64,000 nt of DNA from Hippopus hippopus. Taxonomy: Eukaryota; Mollusca; Bivalvia; Cardiida; Cardiidae. Each line of letters begins with the position of its first letter. Positions within the stretch are counted from its first letter, which is position 1. Shown in pieces: positions 45,201-51,200 of the stretch. The notes under the pieces are model-generated. The model worked only from the letters and a program-made list of their open reading frames with translations. It searched no databases and was not told where the DNA came from. A program made the position numbers and the translations under genes. The stretch is from the NCBI GenBank assembly GCA_946811185.2, contig OX328096.1, forward strand, positions 46,452,252 through 46,516,251, read 5' to 3'.

Positions 45201-48200
45201 GAAAAAAGTTTATAGTAGTTGCTATTTCAAGGTTATTTTGGCTCCCTTTTTCCTACTAATATTGTACAGTTTATCTATTACCAGTCATTCCTCATTGTCC
45301 AACAATATGGTCAGAAGCCTGTCTTTTGTTGTGGTGTAGAAAATGCTTCCTTTAAATTTGGTCTAGAAAAACAATGTTGACCTTTTGTTTTGAGGTAGGC
45401 AGTTGTATTTGAGCAGCGCTCTAGTAAAGGGGCGTTTAATGTTTATTAGTAATGCATTATACCAAGCAAGTCATCACATAATTATGGATCCATTAAATCC
45501 ATTTTGTCATATAACAAAATGAATCATAAGGTAGAACGTCCTGAGACAGGCAAAAAATTTACAAAGAGCAAAAGGTTTCAACTAATGTCAGCCTGGGCAG
45601 ACTGCACAGGCTGACAGGGGTCAACCTATGCAGTCTGCCATGGGTCACAACTTTGTGCAAATACATTAATCTACATTTTTACAAAACATGACTCATGTGA
45701 TGGAGTTTAGGCTGATGTTTTCAATATAATGTGAATAGAGAGAAGCAGATTGTCACATAAGATAGACCCATTGTTTCATAGAACTGCATGAATCATAAGG
45801 TAGAATGGTTTGTTGACATTCAGAAAATTGAACAATAGCAAAACGTATCAATCTATGTCAGCCTGCAGGGACTGTGAAGGCTGACATTGGTTGATAGTTT
45901 TTGCAAATGCATTAAACCACCTTTTTACAGAGCATGACTCATTTGTTTGTTTCAGATGAATGTAAGGCTACAGAAGAGTGGAACCCATTTTTGGGACTTT
46001 GTGAGCTGTGTGACTTAGGGACAGAGTACAAGCCTGAGGGATCACGGTTCTGTCAGCAATGTCCGAATGGAACAGTGTCTCTGTTCAGTGGAGCATCTTT
46101 TTGTGTTCAAGCAAGTTAGTATGGAGTTTTGTTTCCTTGCACTGAGATTTTTAATTCATGTGCTGAAATTTATATTTATATTCTATTTAAGTAAAAGCAG
46201 TGATGAATAGATTGGTTGAATGATAATTGAATTTAGACCGGTTTTTATGGCTCCAAGACCAATTATGGGAACTGATCAACAATAAAGCATAGACTCTTAC
46301 TTTTGATTACCATATTTACCAGGTATGCCATGTGAGTTATGTTCATTTGAGTTGTTTTTATGGTATTTGTTTTCACCTTTCCTGTTTGAACTTTTCACAG
46401 ATGTGAGGCAAGAGTCGGTGCAGGTGGCTTTATCTATACCAATGTTATATGCTGTCCTGGAGTGTACACCAACAAACAATAATATAATACTTGCACAGAT
46501 ACAGTCAGTCACCGAGAACAGGCTTGCAGACCTGTCTGTTCTATATACACAAACAAGCTGTGGTAATACGAACTGTTTCAGTGCTGTCACAGCAACGACA
46601 GACTCGGCATTATGTAACAACAGAAAGAAGAGACAGTTATCAGAGACAATTGAAGTGGATGTGACAGTTGAGGGGCCGTGAGTATTTCCTTTTATTTTGC
46701 TCACACTTTACCATGTGATCCATTGCTTTTACATTCCTGTAGGAGACTGCTTGGGAAAATAAGTTTGAACAAGTAGAAAATGCTGGAAGCCATTAACTCT
46801 TTATTACATAACAAAAATTTAGACTTGTTGAAAGTTGAAAGTATTTGCAGACAACAAATTAAATACATGTATAACTCAAATAATGGAATTTGCTATTGAT
46901 GGGGTAGAAAATTCTGTGGGAAAAGGAGAAAATGCTGGTTACAAGCATTTTCTTCTTTTCCTACAATGTTTTCAAAAGGCTTCTTCCTCTGGATAGAAAA
47001 AAATTTGGGATTGTATGGTAAAGAGTTACAGGACATTGTTTTCAGGCAGTTGTTCAGACCATATTGTTGCATTTTCATTTTTGCCAGAAATATCATACAA
47101 AACTTGATGCAAAGGCAAATCAAATTGTACTTAGTGCCCCAAAGATTTTAAATCAGTTGATACTGGCTTGATATTTATGATTAGTAAAATAAAACACCAT
47201 GGTTGAGTTAACATGATTACCTTCTTTCTTATTTTCAGGTCAATTTTAGTAAATAATGAGGGTGTAAGCAGACAGACAGAAAAGATTTTGAGGGACGATC
47301 TTTCACTGAATTTAGATCTTTACACACCTGTGGTAAGTCTCAGTCATGCATTTTGCAATCAAAAATGGAGGAGGTATGCTCAGGTAACAAGTTCAGTGAT
47401 ACCTACCTAAGGTATTAGCATATCAGTTAATGTTTTGTCTCTCTTAATGTTCCTTCCCGGTTAGCAGTCAGTGGTTAGCGTATCTGACTCATTACCTGTT
47501 GGTGGTGGGTTGATACCTGGTTAATGCAAACTTTCTTTACGACGATTTTTTGCCTCTGACCTCTGATGCATGTGAGAAAAGTAGTCAGTGACTTGGAAAG
47601 AAAGTTTTGTCAGTACTGGTGTGAGAAAGCCAGAAAACACATGCATAGGTGCACTGACGGCCTTGATATGATCTTGGCTGTTAAAACAGCATTTAAATTA
47701 AATACAAACAAACTTGCTTTTAATACTGTTTCTTTAATTCTCTACCAGGTACATGTAGTCCCTTGTTTTAATGACCCAGAGGAAGATGATTTTTCAGAAA
47801 ATTGGGATAAATGGACAAAATGCTAGATATTAGCATCTTCTCCTTTTCTCACAGTTTTTTCTTTCCAAATATCACCATTTGAGTCAACTTCAATTTGTGG
47901 CCTTCAAATGTTTTCAATTCAGGCAGTTCTAAAATTTAGTCTTCTAGTAAAGAGTTCTAAAATTTCATCATCTAGTAAAACGCTACCTCTTAGACTGCTG
48001 TTTTAACCTTTACCCAACAGTCCTGAGTTTTACTGACCCTCTGGAAATAAGCTTTTGACAACATTGTGAAAAAAGGAGAAAATGTTATTTATCAGCATTT
48101 TATCCTTTTTCTCACAGTGTTTTCTAACCTTTGAAAAACAAATCCAATCATTTCGGCCTCATTGAATACATTGTCTGCAAATGCTTTCATTTGGCTTAAA

Positions 48201-51200
48201 TAGTCGAATTATTGCAATCCCAAGGCTGTTATTGGAAGAATATAAAGCAAAATACCACACACTCTGAATTTAAAAGCAAGATTGCATCTTCAAATCAGTT
48301 TGATCTTTAAAGGCTCTGGCTATCAACAAACATGTTTTTGTTGAATATTGCAGGTTGACCAGATAGTCTATCAAGGTTTAGGATCTGCAATCACCTCACA
48401 AGTGCTTTGCCAGCCTGGCCAACAGAACAATGTTAATACAGGGACATGTGGTAATAATATGATGGTATTTGTGTGTGTCAGGGGTTAAAGGGGAGGGAGG
48501 GGGATTATGCTTTATTTCTTCTGGTAAAAGGGAAGATATATATGGAAAAAAGAAAATCCTTTTACAAAGTTAGATTTTTTCAAGCAGTTTTAGCCCTTGT
48601 AGCACTAAATAAATGTGCAGCACTCTGGGAAAAAGAGGTTTAATGCATATTTATACTGGATTATATGAAGCAAGCCATCTCATTACAGATCCATTTTGTC
48701 CACAAACCTACTGAATCTGTAGTAAGAGTGGTCCTTTGACATGCAGGAAATTTATATAGAAAAAGGTTTCAACCCAGGTCAGCCTGCACACACTGCACAG
48801 GCTCACATGCGACAATACATTTTGAAGATGCATTAAATCCCCTTTTCATAGAATATGACTCAAATGAAATGGAAATTCTCCATCATTACCAAGGACACAT
48901 TCTCATTCATTGCTGAAGATGGAATTATTGTAACTTGAAAGTTACAAGTTTATTTAAAAAATATCTGGCAAAGGAGTGGATGGTGTAGATCCAAGATCAG
49001 ACTGCACAGAATGTTCAGTCTGACCTTGATATACACTGTCTGCATAGGCAGCCACTTCCAGGTTCAGGTCTTCAAGGGTTAAAAGCTTTTTTTGAGATGG
49101 AAGCAAATTGCTAAGTACATGTACCAATAACCATTCCCTCATACATAAATATTTTGATTATGCCTTCTTTTGCAGAGATAAAATGGTAAATGTATTTAAT
49201 TGGCAGAGCATTTATCAGCCTCATTTTTGCTTTGTTTTAACCATTCACCAAACATTCCCATGTTTTAACAACTTTTAGAAAGAGAACTTTTGAAAACATT
49301 GTCTGAAAAGGAGAAAATGCCATTGTCTGAAAAGAGGGAAATGCTGGCTCCTATTCCTAATGTTAAGTACCTTTCTCACTGGTAAAGAGTTAACATTTCA
49401 TAGAAAGATTGGTTACTGATTATATCACCCTTAACCCTTTACCAGACAGCAAAATTTTAGACCTGTTCAAATTGAAAGGATTTGCAGATGACAAATTTAG
49501 CTTAAATTTTTGTGGAAGTTTTCTTTGAATGTATCAGGGATCTTATATACGTATATACGATCCCTGAATGTATGGAAAATATTGTGGGAAAGGGATTAAA
49601 TGCTGGTAACCAGCATTTTCTCCCTTTCCCTCTGTGTTTTCCAAAGCCTTCTTCTTCAAGATTGTTAGAACATGGGATTGATTGGTAAAGGGTTAATACC
49701 TTGATTGTAGATGACTGTGTTCCTGGTACCTACAACCCAAACAGTGCTGGAACCTGCAGTCCGTGTGAACCAGGATCCTATCAGAACTTGGCTGGTCAGA
49801 CGTCATGTGTACAGTGTTTGCAGCCCACAGTTTTTACTCAGAACAGTGGGGCTGATAGCTTGGACTTATGCATTTGTAAGATCTTTTTGCATGTAATTAC
49901 AATGTGTTCTAGAATATCATTCAAAAATATTAGTCAAATACAACAACTTTGTTTAAAACATTATTATGCTAAAACTTATGAAAACTTTTCAATGAAATGA
50001 ACGAACAAGTGACCTAAACTTTTATTTCAAGCAGTAGGGGAAGAAGATTTAACCTTTTACAACACAATCCCAAGTCTTAATGATCCCAAAGAAGACTGCT
50101 TTTGAAGACAAAGTTGGTAAAGGAGAAAATGCTGGTTACCAGCCTTTTCTCCTTCTACCACAGTGTTTTCTAGCCTATCAAATACAGAAATCATCATTTG
50201 AGCTAAATTTGAGATGTTGTCTGCAAATGCTTTGAAGTTGTTCAAGTCCAAAATTTTGTTGTTTGGTAAAGAGTAAAAAAAAAAAGGTACACTTCATGAG
50301 CTATTGCATTCTCTCAGTCTCTGTCTACCCACAGTTATTGAAGTGGATTTCTTTTCAGAACTGCTTGACTAAATAGTGGAAAGAAATTTTGTTAAAAATG
50401 GTTCAGATCACATGACCAAGATTTGGATTATTACTAAATTTAGGAGAAACCTTTGATAGTTTGAGTGGTGCTTTCTAGAAAGACTTTACAGCTTAAGTTT
50501 TAAAGATCTGTTTTGAACAGACTGTGGATTTCTCTTTGATATTTTGTACAAGGCATCGTAAGAATTTTTTTGCCCCGTAGGTCAAAAAGTGCTGTATCTT
50601 GAGGTCCATGCTTTATTTACAATGTTAACAGAAAATTGTCAAAAAAATTTTTGTCTGAAAAGCCTAAAGGTCTTGGGTTGATGTTTAATATGTTGTAATC
50701 AGCTAGTAGTGCTGTCATAAGAGTGTTCCATTTATATTTGTTGTGCCAAAAGTTGCCCAGCTTGATGTTTAAATGTTTTACACAGACCTATAAAATTTCT
50801 AGCATGGAAAATTGTAAAGATTTCTTAAATACAACACCAGGACCTGTAGTTTTGATATTTTTGAGCTATTGGTCTTCTTACCATATCAGATTTTACCTTT
50901 CAAGTTTTAAAAAGTGGCTAAGTTTTCAAATTTATTCATCTGTACTCAGGTGATGCATATAGGACCACAATGGTCCTCTTGTTAACACATGGAATAACTT
51001 CTCATTGAATGAAATATTTTGAAAAAGATCGATATAAAAGATTTGATGTGGCTCTTTAGTGAAAAGTTGATTTAAGGTCTACGGCCCCTAACTCATTGGT
51101 AAACATCGACGTTTTCGTAAAGGCTATTCGGCCAATCTCGGCAGCTTCCGTCTTTTAATATGAGAGTTAGGGGCCATATACCTTAAGTAAGTAAAATTAA

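Noticed and set aside
46297..46704. 135-residue minus-strand open frame
   Set aside because: Antisense of exon 45, which fits the + strand splice chain.
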